A stretch of 64,000 bases of DNA from positions 1-64,000 of the forward strand of contig CANNZV010000842.1 of the NCBI GenBank assembly GCA_947561585.1, given 5' to 3'. Source of the stretch: Caprella mutica (taxonomy: Eukaryota > Arthropoda > Malacostraca > Amphipoda > Caprellidae). Each line of letters opens with the position of its first letter. Positions within the stretch are counted from its first letter, which is position 1. The notes beneath the pieces were generated by a model. The model did not search any database. It was not told the origin of the DNA and saw only the letters and a list, made by a program, of their open reading frames with translations. Of this stretch, positions 41,701-56,700 are shown piece by piece. A program made the translations under genes and the position numbers.

Positions 41701-44700
41701 CATTTAAGAGACATTTCACCGAATAGATTAGACATGATGAGAAGTATCATCTTTTCAAGAATCATGCAAGGCTCGAACTCTTAGAATAAATTTACCGCAC
41801 CGTCTAAATTTTGCAAAATTAATTCTGCGAAGAAATGCACATTTTGTGAAAAAAACATTGTGATTGGTGATGAAGATGTATTTCCATGAATGAAAGAGTC
41901 AATAACAGAAACGTTAATTGAATAAAAAATAGTAGGATTTAATTTTTACTTCTACCATATGGAAATAAATTATTCCTATTATGAACTTTTATGAGTTTTT
42001 CGTCCTTGCGCAAGCCATTTTTATTTACCTTTTTTTGATTCGCTGTAGGATGTTTAATTTTGGTCGTAGCTCTTAAACAGATAATCACAATAGATGTAGA
42101 AAAAGTGAACGAATAAAACTGTGTTTTTAGAAAATTTCTAGGTTTGATAGTTTGTGAAATATACTAGTTTGAAAATGGGTTTTCTTTTTTTTTGCGCCAC
42201 CCTGTAGTATATGAACTATAAATAGTATTGAAATTAAACGTATGTCAAAATGACTAAGATTTCTCTCCTATATCATTATATTTCTCTCTTTCTTTCCTCA
42301 TATTACATAGTACAAATTCCTGACAAATATTTTTATCGACTAATTTCACGTTCACAATAAGAATTCTTATTTCCTCGTGAGCCAAATACTTCTTTCACCA
42401 GGCCGAAAGTTTTATTTTGGTGAATTTCCGTCCATACATTTCAAGCGTATTTTCCACCTCCATGTAGGTATAACTCTCCTGGGACATGATAACACCGACT
42501 TATTGAAGACCCTAATATGCATTCTGGCCAAAAGATCTCTCCAAATGGCTGATAAATTCACCTTTAGCACCAGACAGAAATATGGCCGCACATTTTGGGA
42601 CTTTTTATCCGTAGCTCCTTGGTATTTCGGACACAAAATTCACCTAAGATTGACAACAAATTTGGCGACTTCTTTCTTCGCAATCTTAAGAAGAGTACGG
42701 AAATAAACACGATATAAAAATGATTATATCTTCATATTTGGCTAATGAAATTTCTGGGACGCAATGTTTCATCTAATATATTTGCAAATATAATATAATG
42801 AAGAATGTGACAGATAACACTTAAATACTCTTTGTATGCAATCGGTGAAACATGTAAAAACAAGATAGAAACATGTTTAATGCTATTCAACAACCGAGAT
42901 ACAAATATTTGACCATGCGAATAATGTTCTATTCACAGTTTAGATTTCCCTGACGTTTCTGTTGAAAGTTCTGGTTAACTCCGTAGACTTTTTTGTTGGT
43001 AAATAGGCTTCAGTTGGAAGTTTGGAGAAGATAGACAGGTTAGATAAGATTTTACGCGTAGTTCTCTTCATAAAAAAATTGATGATATGTTTTCTTTTAC
43101 CCAGAAACAGCGAAAACAAATGATACTCTTCAACGTCAAACCATTTTTATCTTGTACCTTTAATCTACTATTTTCTAGGTTTTTATGAATATAGTATATG
43201 TACTCTTAAGCTTAAAATATCTATATTTTATAGGCATATGATATTATCAATTACATTTTATTCCTACTGAGGCTTCAACCATGATATACAATGCTTCCAT
43301 TTGTTATTCTATTTCACTGAACAATCTATTAAAGATAAGGAAAAATATGATGTACTCTATTACGTACGATATTATATTTATATTTCTCCAGCAGTCTATT
43401 ATTGTTTTGATTATTTAATTTAAGATTTCATATTCTTATTTTAAATAAATTCCCAAAAAGTGATTTAAGTAATGGATTTAAGGTAAGAAAAAGGCATAAT
43501 TCAATGGTAAATATAAACTGTAACGTGAATATTCACCTATTCTCCAGGTATGAGTGGATTCCGTCTTCCTGGGGTCCATGCGTATCCACAGTAGGACCCG
43601 ATGGTGTGGTTCCTGTGACTTGCGGGGGCGGGGTCCAGAAGAGGAAGGTTTTCTGCGCACGGGCCCATGACAAAGTACCCGTAGAGGATAAACTCTGCAC
43701 CCACACACAACCCCCTCCAGTGTACCAGAGGTAAGGCTTGCTTATTTCGTGTTATGGCAAGAGTTATTATATAAAACTCATACAAAAAAAAATTAAATCT
43801 GGAGATCATTTTTTATTGTCGATCACCATAAATGTTAATCATATTCAATCTTAAAATATCATACTGTCAGATAACATCGGCTATATATTTTGTTGGGAGT
43901 TTCTGACATATAGTTGCTTTGAAAATTTAATGAATTGCGATTGGCTTTTCGTTTCAAGTTGTTCGTCGTGATATATAGGTGATCTTTTTATTACAGATTA
44001 TAGTCGTCGATCGTCGAGTTTCGTTGACGACTATAATGATTTCTCAAGTGTGTACTGTGATATGAATATTATAGGTTACATTTTAAAGCACGCAAATCAT
44101 GATTTTCTAATTTAGTTTACTGTCCCGATGTATTTTAAAGCTGACATACCCTTCTAAACTAGTGATCCGTTTTTCTGTTTTTATTTTTCACTTAGTATTT
44201 TTTCTTCTGTTCCTCCACTGTTGATACACTCCAATATCCATTAAAGTGAGCCGTCAAGCTAACAGTTTGCCCGTTGCCTCTGTTTTTGGCCTCCAGCCAG
44301 CCCCTGTCAATAGGGAAGATTCTGGAGTAGCGGCCATAAATTACCCTGGATTGCACTCGTAAATTCCCCTGATTATCATTACAAGCATGAGAATTACCCT
44401 GAATTTACGAGATAATAAGGAAATAGTTAACAGACGATGCGAAGCCTAAGGTTATGTTAGCAAACATTTAAAGGGTCTATGTACACAAGCCTCTGCTAAT
44501 AAAGTGATACGAAGACTGTGAACTCTTGGGTACCTACTATACAATTATATACAGATATCGTTCCTGTTCAATAGGGTGGGTGTTTATTACCTAATAATTA
44601 AATGACCTAATAAATAATAGGTACTTATAATAATATGACTTTATCTAGAACATAATACAACTTTCAAGTTTATGTCATTTAAATTGTGAAATTATTTACA

Positions 44701-47700
44701 TTCATTAATATTAATATCAGCCATTTAATACTCTTTATCAAAGAATTATTAATTTAATTATTTAATACTAAAAACACATCGTTTATAGATTACTCTTTCT
44801 AAATAATACAGATGATATAGAACATTAATTGAATAATTTATTTTATAATAAACATTGATACAAACAAAAACAAAACAAAAAAAGAAACAAAAATTTTCCA
44901 GTGGAATTACTACAAAATAATGAATTAATCTATTTCATATTGAACATAACAATACGAATGTTAATATTGGCTTTTATTGCACCGCTATATTCAGCAACTT
45001 TCATCGATAACATCTAGCATCTGGTTGTCCGGACATTTGGCTGAATGACATTTCACCGAACGGACATTAGGCCGAAATATTTTAATTTTAAAAACTAAAA
45101 TAAGATAGTAATATTAATAATAATTTCCATTGTGTGTTTATTTATTTATTTGGTGTCCCCATGAAACAAGAAGAATGTTACCATGATACCCACGGGAATA
45201 TATTGATATACTGTTTTTTTTTATTTGTTAATGAATTTTATCTAAAAAGGACATTATCAGCTTATGCAGAAAGTAAAATTTCATTGAACTTACTAAAAAT
45301 AACCTATATAACGGATAATAGATTAATATTTAGAACCCGTTATTTTCACCAGGAAGTACACAAGTAATATTATAATAACTTTATATAATATAAAATAGAT
45401 TATTATTTAAAAACTTTGACTTAAATATTAAAAATATCCAATGATAACAAGTTCAAAAGTATGAAGAGAGGCTTTTTTCCTCCCCTTATATTTGTGATGA
45501 AATCCATGATTAGGAAAGAAATCAATTTGTTAAGCAATATATATCTGCAGTTTGTAATATGAATACGCAGTAATGTACATCTGAAAATTATATTTTCCTT
45601 TTTATAAAATAACTCTCAAAGTATTAGATTAACTAGTACCTGTTATTGAATCTAAATTATATTCGAATGAAATTATGTATTATGGATAAACATATTCTGA
45701 TTAAACAAAAAAAATCTCAAAAGCCAAACTATATATTTATTTTAAATAATTAGAGTCAATTATTATTGCAGCCCGTAGTCATGATACTGCCAAAAATGAT
45801 TTATTTTCCTTTTACTATGTGTTTCTTATTAAAAAGTGTGACACACGGACGGATGAACGGACAGACGGACGCGGCTCTTATTATAGTATAGATTAAAAGG
45901 AGGCAGCTCGGATACACATTGAATAAAAGACCTTCAGCCAAATGTCTCTTCAGCAAATGTCCCTAGCTTCGGCCTAATGTACGCTAAATCTACTTTCGGC
46001 CAATTGTCTTTTAGCCACCCAGGGAGAAAATTATAGGGGGGACACAGATGATTTTGGGAGATTAAAGGAGCCTTTCTACCATAATCATAGAAGAGAATTG
46101 GGGATGCTTATGTCCAAGTTTTCTACCATGTTTACTCCTATAATTAAAGGGGGGAATCTCCTATACTATCAGATGATTTCACCCATATAATCATAGAAGA
46201 TTTTGGGAGATTAAAGGAGTCTTTCTACCATAATCATAGAAGAGAATTGGGGGTGCTTATGTCCAAGTTTTCTACCATGTTCACTCCTATAATTAAAGGG
46301 GGGAATCTCCTATACTATCAGATGATTTCACCCATAATCAAAGAAGAATACCAAAATCAATATTTCCTAGCATATATTGCATTTGTACGTGTACGTTTGA
46401 CTTTACATGAATTAGTTGAATGAAACATATTGTTAAATACAAATTAAATGGAAAGAAATGGAGAAAGAAATGAAGTGATGTTGCCGGGTCCTCGAACCAG
46501 CACCTTGTTGACTTCTGCTTGCGACGCTAACCACTCGACCATCCTGGACACAGTAGAAGTATGATTTTTAATGAACTTTATGCAATATGATAACTCAAGT
46601 TTATCTTTAGGTTGTCATCCATAAATATAGTTTCATATTTAATATTCCTTCGATATTTTTAGGGGATCAACAAATTTTCAGTAATTCTTTGAATATTCCC
46701 TCGATATCGTTACCCAGGGAGAATATTATGGTGGGCAATAGAAGATTATGGTGGACAGAGATTATGGGGGACTAGATCTTACGTGATTATAGAAATCCTC
46801 CTTGTGCAAAACATCCTATAAACATCTATAATCACCGTAATATTTCCCAACCATGATGTATAGTAGATTATATCAACCATGCAAAATCTCCGAATATTCT
46901 CTGATAATGTTCCTTATATGAACTTCTATGAATGAACCATCTTAAATCTTCGAAGATTTTCTGATAATAATCCTACTATGAATTTGAATGGCTTTAACAT
47001 CTTAAATCTGCGAAGATTTTATGATTAAATTCTTTATATAAACTTCTATGATTGATCCATTTTAAATCTTCGAAGATTTTCTGATAATATTACTTATATG
47101 AACTTCTATGACTGAACTATCTTAAATTTCCGAAGATTTTCTGATGGAATTTCTTATATGAACTCCTATGACTGATCCATCTTAAATCTTCGAAGATTTT
47201 CTGAAGATATTCTTTATATGATCTCCTATGACTGATCCATCTTAAACCTTCGAAGATTTACTTATGACTGATCCATGGATCAGTCATAGAAGTTCATATA
47301 AGTAATGTTATCAGAAAATCTTCGAAGATTTAAGATGGTTCAATCATAGAAGTTCATCTAAGAAATACCATCAGGAAATCTTCGAAAATTTAAGATGGAT
47401 CAGTCATAGAAGTTTATATAATGAATTTTATCATAAAATCTTCGCAGATTTAAGATGTTAAAGCCATTCAAATTCATAGTAGGATTATTATCAGAAAATC
47501 TTCGTAGATTTAAGATGGTTCATTCATAGAAGTTCATATAAGGAACATTATCAGAAAATATTACGGTGATTATAGATGTTTATAGGATGTTTTGCACAAG
47601 GATGATATTTATCGAATATTATCTATAATCACGTAAGATCTAGCCCCCTATAATGTCTATCCACCATAATCTTCTATGACCCCACCATAATATTCTCCCT

Positions 47701-50700
47701 GGGCAAATGTCCGTTATGCTAAATATCCTTCGGAAAAATGTCATTCAGCCAATATAATAGCATTCAATTAATTATTTTCAAATTACCGTAAATCCTTTCC
47801 TGGCACAAATTTTCCAACCATGCACAATATATTATACATAGTATACAGTATATATATACCATCCAACATAAGATTCAGTGTAGTAAATTTCTATTCTTTA
47901 CATTAACTATATACTCTCCACTTAACTCTATACGGAAGATAAATTCTACGTTGTGTTCAAAGCCTGGGCAATATTTTGTTGCGGCCGAAAGCGTGTTTCG
48001 GATTTAGAATTATTGTGCCTTAACCTTTAGATTCTATTTTAGATATCCTGCAGGCGAGACCTGAAAAAGGTGCCTTCTTCCTTCACTATTTTCTAACTAT
48101 CATTAATTTAGATTACGTACGTGATGTGTATACGAATCACTATCTTTCCCTCATTTCAACTTAAAATAAACAACGCTAGGGATAGATTACTGAATTATAT
48201 CCGTACCATCCCCTTACTGAAGAGTTCTCTGAAATAGAAAGTGTTGCACTAGGATCAATATTCGTGTACTAAATATTGTATGGGTTGAGATGGAAGGTAT
48301 AGTTTGCTATAGTTACCTTTTAGTGACTTGTAAAAAGAGAAAATATCAAAATAAAAAATTTCATTAGAAGAAACTTTGTATAGTGAAGAATATAAATATC
48401 AATGAAATAAACTTTATATAGTGAATAATATAATAACTGAATACTATATTTTATCCGAAAGACATTTGGTCGAACCAATATCCGGCCGAAATATTTTTAT
48501 TTTGAAAAACAAAAATGGGATAGCAATACTATTTAATGTAATTTAAAATTAATCATTTTAATAATATTTTTAGAATTTTTTTTATGTATTGCTTTTAAAG
48601 ACTGGTTACGTCCGGAATGCTTTATTTCTTCTAAAATCATTTAATATTTCATAGTTATGCGTCCTCCTCACCAAATTGTGATGGTGAAAAAAATTTAATT
48701 GTAGAGCAATATTTGATTGCATGCAGTTCGTAATAATTCTTCGGCCAAGTGCCATTCGACAAAGTGTCCACACACGATATCGGTGTTTTGGACACTCCTC
48801 GCCTTACTGTACGAAAGCAATTTATAATTCAAACTCCTGTACGATTAGTCAAATATCAAATTTGCTTCCCACTCTCAAAATTACAATCGACAGAATATGG
48901 GATCAACATTTGCCATAATCTGCAGTAACAGATGATTATAAATATACCGAATGAGTTTAAGTTCTAATCAGTGCCTTTATAAAGTCGTAAAAGATTTATC
49001 CAGAATTCAATGATGCGAAGAAAAGTGGAAGAGTGATGGCACTTCTGAATGATGAATGACTGTGATGAATGACTGTGATGAATGGCTAGAGAAAAGTTTT
49101 TTATTCATGTGAATCCAGTAACTGCTTCCTTTCAAAACTTTCTTTTCTACAGTAGAGATCATCTAAAGTGGACTGCCCTCTATAGTGAATGTATGCAGAG
49201 TCGTGAGTAAGAGATTGAGTTACCCCGTATAGTGAACAAATTTCTTTTAGTCTGCCAAGAATGGCAATTCGTTTCCTAAAATTGATTGTTATTCATGGCA
49301 TACTAAAGAGAATGGAGTATAATTATCTTATTCAGGATTCAACATTCACTATAGATGTCTACTGTAGAGTATTACATTTTAAAATTATTTTGAAGTTTAG
49401 GTACCAAAATATATCGGTTAAATTTTGATGAGAATTTAAGAAAGTTTAAAAATACAGTGCTTACGTAAATATGTATATCTCAATTTGCTAAAATCTATAA
49501 AAAGACCTGCCATAAAAACATATAAATCTTAAATAAAAACACATAAAAACAATTAATATTTCCTAATAATCCTCGCTCTCCACAACATCTGCTATTGCAA
49601 AAACGAACAATATTTTGATAATCTTCTGTAAACTAATTTCAGATTACTCTTCCTGTAATATTTAGAGGAAGCGAAACAGTTCCAAAGTGTTTTGACAGAA
49701 TTGTTGAATATTATACGGTGACTGAAAAAATTGTTAGTCTGTTTAAAACTCTTTTAAAATCATATAAAAATGCCACACAAAGATCATTAAAAATATCAAA
49801 ATACTGGGCTTGGCATGAAAAGACAGTTTTAGGTCTACTGCAGAAACAAACAGTGGTTAACAATCATACCTCTAAATAATTACCTTTAATTATTAAATCA
49901 CTTCATTATTATCAGCCCACTTGAAAAAAATACTTACAAATTGAAAGGATATGAAGAGATTAGGTTTTAAAAAAAAACATATTTTATGGACGTAAGGATA
50001 ATTAGGCCAGTGTATTTAAAATGCAGTGACGAAAACAAGTTTAATTTGCTTGTGAATAATGGTTAGAGCTTTCTTAATTAAAAGATATGATGGGGAAATG
50101 AATTGAAAAGTGCCTAAGAAGACTGTTAATCAAGGAAGAAGAAGTACAATGGTTTTAGAAATATTTTCTATCCAAATTATAAAGCCGCTTGCCTGCGTAC
50201 AAACTCGTGCGAACGCCCTTTCGAAAATTGTTCAAGAATTTTTAAAAGGCAATTTTTAAAAAGCAAATTTTTTGAAAAGAATTCGTTTTTGCAATCGTCG
50301 ATATACAGCTGTCATAGAAAACATATGTTTATTAATTCTAAAAAAAGATGTACTAACTTATTAACTGAATGAACAAATGTATTTCCATAGTTTTCGGCTG
50401 TTTACATTCAAATAAACACATCTGTCCATTTAGTTCTGGACGAAATTAATAAATAAGTTATAACTTTTTCCTAACCTTTAAGTCCAATTCAAATTTCAGT
50501 ATGTTATTATGGATTATAACGACTATCAGTCGATAATATTTCAGCTTTTGAAAAATTAACAAATAAATCTATAGATATAAAGAGTAGAAATTTTGTTCTT
50601 CTACTGTTTCGAACGCTATATACTATAATGTAAATGCTCATTGATTGGTCATTTCAAGTGACTGTATTTAACTATCCACTTCTGAAAATGACAGTACAGT

Positions 50701-53700
50701 CAGCAATGAATTTTTTCCCCCTGCGGATAGATTAAATTTACTGCCCAAAATTTTTATCATCTCATTTTTTCACAGCAAGCAAGACAGAGTTTCAACATTT
50801 GTGTGTAAAGAAAAGAAAGTAAACTACTTTAAAAATATTTAATAGGACCAAAGTTCAATCATACATTGCAGTTCTTCATTTCCCTCTCCAGATGCGAAGT
50901 TGGTTGTGAGCGTGACTGTCAGATGGGACCATGGTCCGCATGGGGCACCTGCACCCCCACAGACTGTTCTTTTATTCCACCTCCCGCAGCTCCAGGTAAT
51001 ATGCAAACATTTGATAGGTATTAAAAGTACGTTATGCATCCAGCGATTATTGCGATCATCGCTCAGCAATGATCGCCCAGCAATAGGAATGCATTGAAAT
51101 AGTGCTTAGCGATAATCGCTCGTTGCAAAACAGCCCCATAATAAAAGCAATAAACTAGTGCTCAGCGATAGTCGCTGGGCGATGGTCACTTATCAATGAT
51201 CGCAATAATCGCTAAATGCAAAACGTACCTTCAATTAAATACGGTAGCGAAGTAAAAGGGCAACAAGATATGTATGTGATGTATTTATTAATTACAATAA
51301 GCATACTATATCCAATGCATGTAGTTTCATACTATTTCCATGATAGTCTGAAACACTACATGACTGTGAATAAGGATCAGCAAATCTAATGAAGACTGAG
51401 TCTCCTTGGGGATCTTACCTCGATATAATCTCCAGTAAAGGGAACTTAATCAGCTTTGGCATGCTCTGCAAATTTAATCATCTCCTCTAATTATCAATTT
51501 AGAATTGGCCTTATCGATCGGCTACGACTGCAACATGGTAACTAAAGGGCCGTACACACGTAGGGTTTTTTAAGTCTTTCCACCAGACTTTTTCCTAAGC
51601 TCCTCCTACTTTTTCCACGACAATATAAGAAAAAACGATAAAATTATTATATATTTCAGTTGGTATCCATGATACCTGCAGGTATCATGGATACCAACTG
51701 AAATAAATAATAATTATTATTATATCGTTTTTTCTTATATTCTCGTGGAAAAAGTAGGAGGAGCTTAGCAAAAAGTTTGGTGGAAAGACTTAAAAAACCC
51801 TACGTGTGTACGGTCCTTAACAGCCTCAATAGAATCATTGCAGAACAATCTATCAATTCATCGCTCATATTTAGACAGAAAATAGTCCAAACTCATGAAA
51901 TGATTGCAATCAACTGATAGCATTGAAAAAAGACTCCAGAGAAATTTCTGACATACGAGTTGAATAACAGTGCTTTGTATTTGTATAAGCTTTTTATGAT
52001 TAAAAGATATTTTTACAAACAAAATTTTCCATTCTTCAGAGCATAACTTTATCATTTCTATTCAATTAATTCTCAGTTAGTTTCATTAATTCGTAGATAA
52101 ATTCTTTTCTCAGTCAATTTTTATTATCAACGTGGCGGTAGAATTTATACCTGCAGTACCTTCATTTACACACTTGTCAAGATAGAATGACCTTGTTCGA
52201 GTGAATGTAAATCTAACCTTTTAATTCTCAACGGCGTGTCCAATATGGATTAAAAGGGATCAGAACTTGTGCTGACTCTTGTATAGTTATTTACGATCTG
52301 CTGTTCATGGCTAAAGTTAATATTATTGTGCATGTGTGCGATGAATTTATCAAACTGACTAAAATTTAGATTTGAATGCCACCAAGACGCGATTTTCAGT
52401 TGCATCCTTACAAATAAGAATCAAGAGTACCGAAGAATAATTTCTTCCGTTATTTTGATTTGCAAAAATATATATTTATTTCTCATCTCGTTTAATAATT
52501 TAAACTCAAATTTGTCTCCATTCATCATTGATAATTTGATGAATCATTTATAATTAGCCTCAGGTACTAGGTGTGATTGTTCATTAGGTTTATTGAGAAC
52601 ATTAGTAATTACTTTTTCATAACATACAAAGTTCACATAGATTACTAATGGTTTCTCTCAGGCTTCAGGCGACGTAGACGAGAGTTGCTCATCAGTCCCA
52701 GCTATCGGGGAAAGGAGTGCGGGCCCATGGAAGAGCAAAGTGACTGTCACGGGGCGCAGTGTCACCAGTGGGTCATTGGTGAATGGGGCTCATGCACTCT
52801 CAAATCTGGCCCCCGAAGGTGTGGCCCAGGAACCTCTCGAAGAAATTTGAGCTGTTTGGATGCATTTGGGGTAAAATACGAAAATTTGAACAATTTTAAT
52901 GTTTTCTAATACATATCATTTTCACTCTTGTTAAAAGTATTTTTAATGAATTAAATGGGAAGTTTATTTACAGTAGGGATTAGAAGTGCCGAGTTAAAAT
53001 TTATCTAATATAATGCAACTAGAATTAAATAGACGCGTTCAATTATAATTATTCACTAAAATTCTTTGTTTTTCCGATAATTGTTATTTTGGAATATGAC
53101 CATATATCTTATTTCTCACATATTCAAAATATTTCAATACGCTATAACTTTCTCTTTACTTCGTCCTTAATTATATACTCTTAGTCCAAAGAGGCTCATC
53201 TCTATCAATTTTTTGTTAATAGTTTCTACATTTCTATATCACAACCCACCATCTTAACAAATAATAGATAAACACTCAGTGATCAAAGCCCCTCGTACAC
53301 GAGCGTCTGTAGAAGTGCGTCAATTACCGCATGCCCCTAAAATACCATTCACTCTATTTCTGTGGGCACACATGCGTCTCTATGAACACATATTAAAAGT
53401 GTTAAGAAGACAGACAATTTTGAACGTATTTTTTTACGCTGCGTCCAAAAACCAACAGTGTGCGGAGCTAAAGTATAGTTACATATAAATGACATTAGAC
53501 TGCTCACTACAGAGACCCAGTCCCAATGAAGAGTGTGAGGCTGAACTGGGTGAGATGAGTCTAACCAAGGACTGTCATGTACCATGTCCCTTTGACTGCA
53601 TCGTCAACCCCTGGTCTGAGTGGAGTCCTTGCTCCAGGCCATGCTCCAGTGATGAGCAAGTGGGTTATACCAAGAGAAACACCACTATCGTTGCTCCGCC

Positions 53701-56700
53701 AAGTAAAGGTAAGATAATATCTTAAAAAGAGCAATTAGATAATAAACTTACATGCAATGTATTATTAAACACATAGACTGGCATAACCTAATACAAAATC
53801 TACTCTTAATAAGTTTTGTCTGAAGTTTCATTAATTATTATTTTCGTAGTTGTTAACAGCATCTTATGATATTGTTTGGTAGTTTTATTTCGAACACATA
53901 TTGAACTTGTTCAACAATATAGTCATTATTCTGTATATATTGGTGTAGATTAATTTACTACTACAAAATAAATTAGACATTGAAAGTAGTAATATAAACC
54001 AGTAATATAAAGTAATACATTGAAAGTAGTAATATAAATTATATAAAATGATATAAAGTACTAAATTACATTGAAAATAGTAATATAAACCAATGAATAG
54101 AATTTGCTGTAAGTGCATTCTGACTTGAATTATAATATATCGCATCAAAATTTTGCTCGTAGATCACTTATTCTTTTACCTACAATTTTCGTTATTCCCC
54201 TCAGGTTCCAAAGAATGTCCTCCTCCAGATGAGTTGCTAGAGGTTAGCACGTGTCGCCTTGAACCTTGTGGGGGCGCCAAGTGGTTACCAGGTGCTTGGA
54301 GCGACTGTTCCCCAGATGGAGATGGAGACTGTGGCTCTGGTACTCAGACCAGGAGTCTCCGGTGCATTGGTTCTGACAATAGCAGCCTACCTCTCAAAAG
54401 GTAACTTGATAATAGCACATAACATTATAGTAATTATGACTATGAATCAGTCCTAATTCATATTTTTCGAAAAATGAAATCAATATTTTTATTCTAAGAC
54501 GTTTTGTAAACACTGAATTACCGATACTTCACGAGTACTGTAGCATTATTTCTGACTTTACTCTTTCCTCAGTTGTCGCGGTTTACAGCAACCTTCTCAG
54601 GAGCGCAACTGTGAGGTAGAGTGCGGAATGAGTTGCTCTTTGTCACCCTGGAGCGAATGGACGCCTTGCAGTGCCCCCACACCATGCGACCACAGTCAGT
54701 CATGAGATAGAACTTCTAGGCTAATTTATAGTAACTTAAAACAACCGGATGAAACATTTCAAATCATACCAATATCATTTCGAAAATTTTGTTTGTCAAG
54801 GCTTCTATCAAACCCAACAATTTTTCAAAATGAGTAGGTTATTCTTCTTTAAAATAGATATTTGAAATATAAAAAATCTTCCAAGTGAATATTGCCGGTC
54901 ATTTCTATTATTCTTTCAATAAATGCTTCTTACAGGAGGAATGATATCATCTGTTCAAAAGAGATATAGAGAGATACTTATAGCTCCTTGGGGCATTGGA
55001 TCCAGTTGTGGTCCACTTCATGAGGAGAGATCCTGCGCAGTAGCTCCCAAATTCTGCCCCGGTACCCACTGGAAGACAGAGGCCTGGAGTCGGTGTCATT
55101 TGAGTGCTGGGCAGAGATGTGGTCCAGGAATAAGAGTCAGGAGTGAGTGATGTTTATTATATTTATTGATAATATGGTTACTTATTACCTCCACGATTAT
55201 TAAATTCAAAGATATTTTATTAGAGATAATACGGTAGATAAAAAAATGTTGTTTCGAAAATAATCTGATTGAAGATTTCAAAAATGCGTGTGGTCACTGT
55301 AACCTTAAGTTGATCAGATATTAATATTCATAAACATATGAATTATTTGTTCATATTAGATGTAAGGGGTAAAATTGATAATTACATAGTTCTAAAACAC
55401 TATATAACTTTAATTTTAATTGCAATCGCTTTGTCGAACAGAAATAACCTGTGTGGACCATATCAACAACATCCTGGAACCCACTTCATGTCTCATAGAA
55501 AACACAGTTGTACCTGAGGGATCAGAGGAATGCCAAGTATCTTGTGATAATCACTGTACCATATCAAAATGGAGCGATTGGAGTCCTTGTCCGGAACAGG
55601 TGCCCTGCTCCCAGGCAACTGGAATCAGAAAAAGGTGGCTCATTGGTAAGCGTTCGGTGTTGAAACTCATATATATTCTTCAACTTTGAAAGCGTTAAGC
55701 TCTTTTTAAATTAAATACTTTATAACCTTTCTAGATGGCTCTCAGATGAATCCAATATGTCAAAACATGACACTGGAGAACAAATCCCCTTGTCCATGCC
55801 ATTCTCACTTCTCTTCTCCTGTATCTAACTGGTCAGTCTGTGTAGTTGGTGGCCACGCCATGCAAGGAAAGGTAAACTTCGTATTTGGAACATCTTATTC
55901 CACCGCTACGGAGGATAAAGACGATTCCACCAGTTCAGAATATTTTGAAAGCTCTGGAACTGGATTCATTCGAAGTGATGGTTCCTATTCCATTGACGGA
56001 GTGTTCGATAGCTACTATCTAACTGGTACTGATAAGCCTGACTCGGGTAAATCTGTCGATTCAAAAACCTGGAACAGGGAGAAGAAGATGGAGCAGGATA
56101 TTCGTGAGGAACTCAATGATGAGATCAGATTCATGGATTTAACCGTTGAAGATGGAAGTAGAGATGTGAAAGATGAGAGTGAAGTGCAAGTCAAAGGAAT
56201 ATGTGGTGTTGGGGCCCGATATCGATCGGTTACCTGCGTAAGGGATGATGATGTTATCGTACATCCTAGGTGAGAACAGTTTTATGTAACATTTTATTGC
56301 AGGAATAGAATGAAGTAATATGACTGTTTAGATATAGAATATTGAAACGTTTTCATATCAGCTAGTTAAATAGTTTCAATTAATTGGTTTTCATTAAATT
56401 ATTCAATACACTTTGATTATGCAGAGCGTGTGGACACAGTGGTCTAGAATGGGAGCCGTGCATGGTCGAGTGCCCAGTAGACTGCAAGGTGGATAAATGG
56501 GGTCCTTGGTCCGAATGTAACTCTTCCTGTGGACCTGGACTCCAGACAAGAAGAAGGAAGGTAAGAAATACATACATGAAGTTGAAGTATTTAACAATCA
56601 TTATATTCGATAGTTTCTCTTTCTAAGATTTATGTTTTTTGTTGGCAGATTGTTTCAGCTCCTCTTTGGGGCGGAAGATTATGTCCAGAGGTGTTCCAAA

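Larger units (their letters stand above)
43731..46016. other. Intron 7, left part
   Basis: Holds the hairpin at 43997, repeat R2 and short GGACATT repeats; otherwise AT-rich with no gene. Confidence 0.4.

Noticed and set aside
42377..42706. 109-codon + frame in intron 6
   Set aside because: No domain, no homology that I recognise, and it lies between repeats; likely chance.
46478..46552. Functional tRNA gene
   Set aside because: A and B boxes are present, but the T-arm and acceptor stem do not fold properly; better explained as a SINE head.
54923..54935. In-frame ATG upstream of exon 13 as an independent gene start
   Set aside because: The frame is a continuation of THSD7 TSR11; the acceptor at 54935 and phase continuity explain it.
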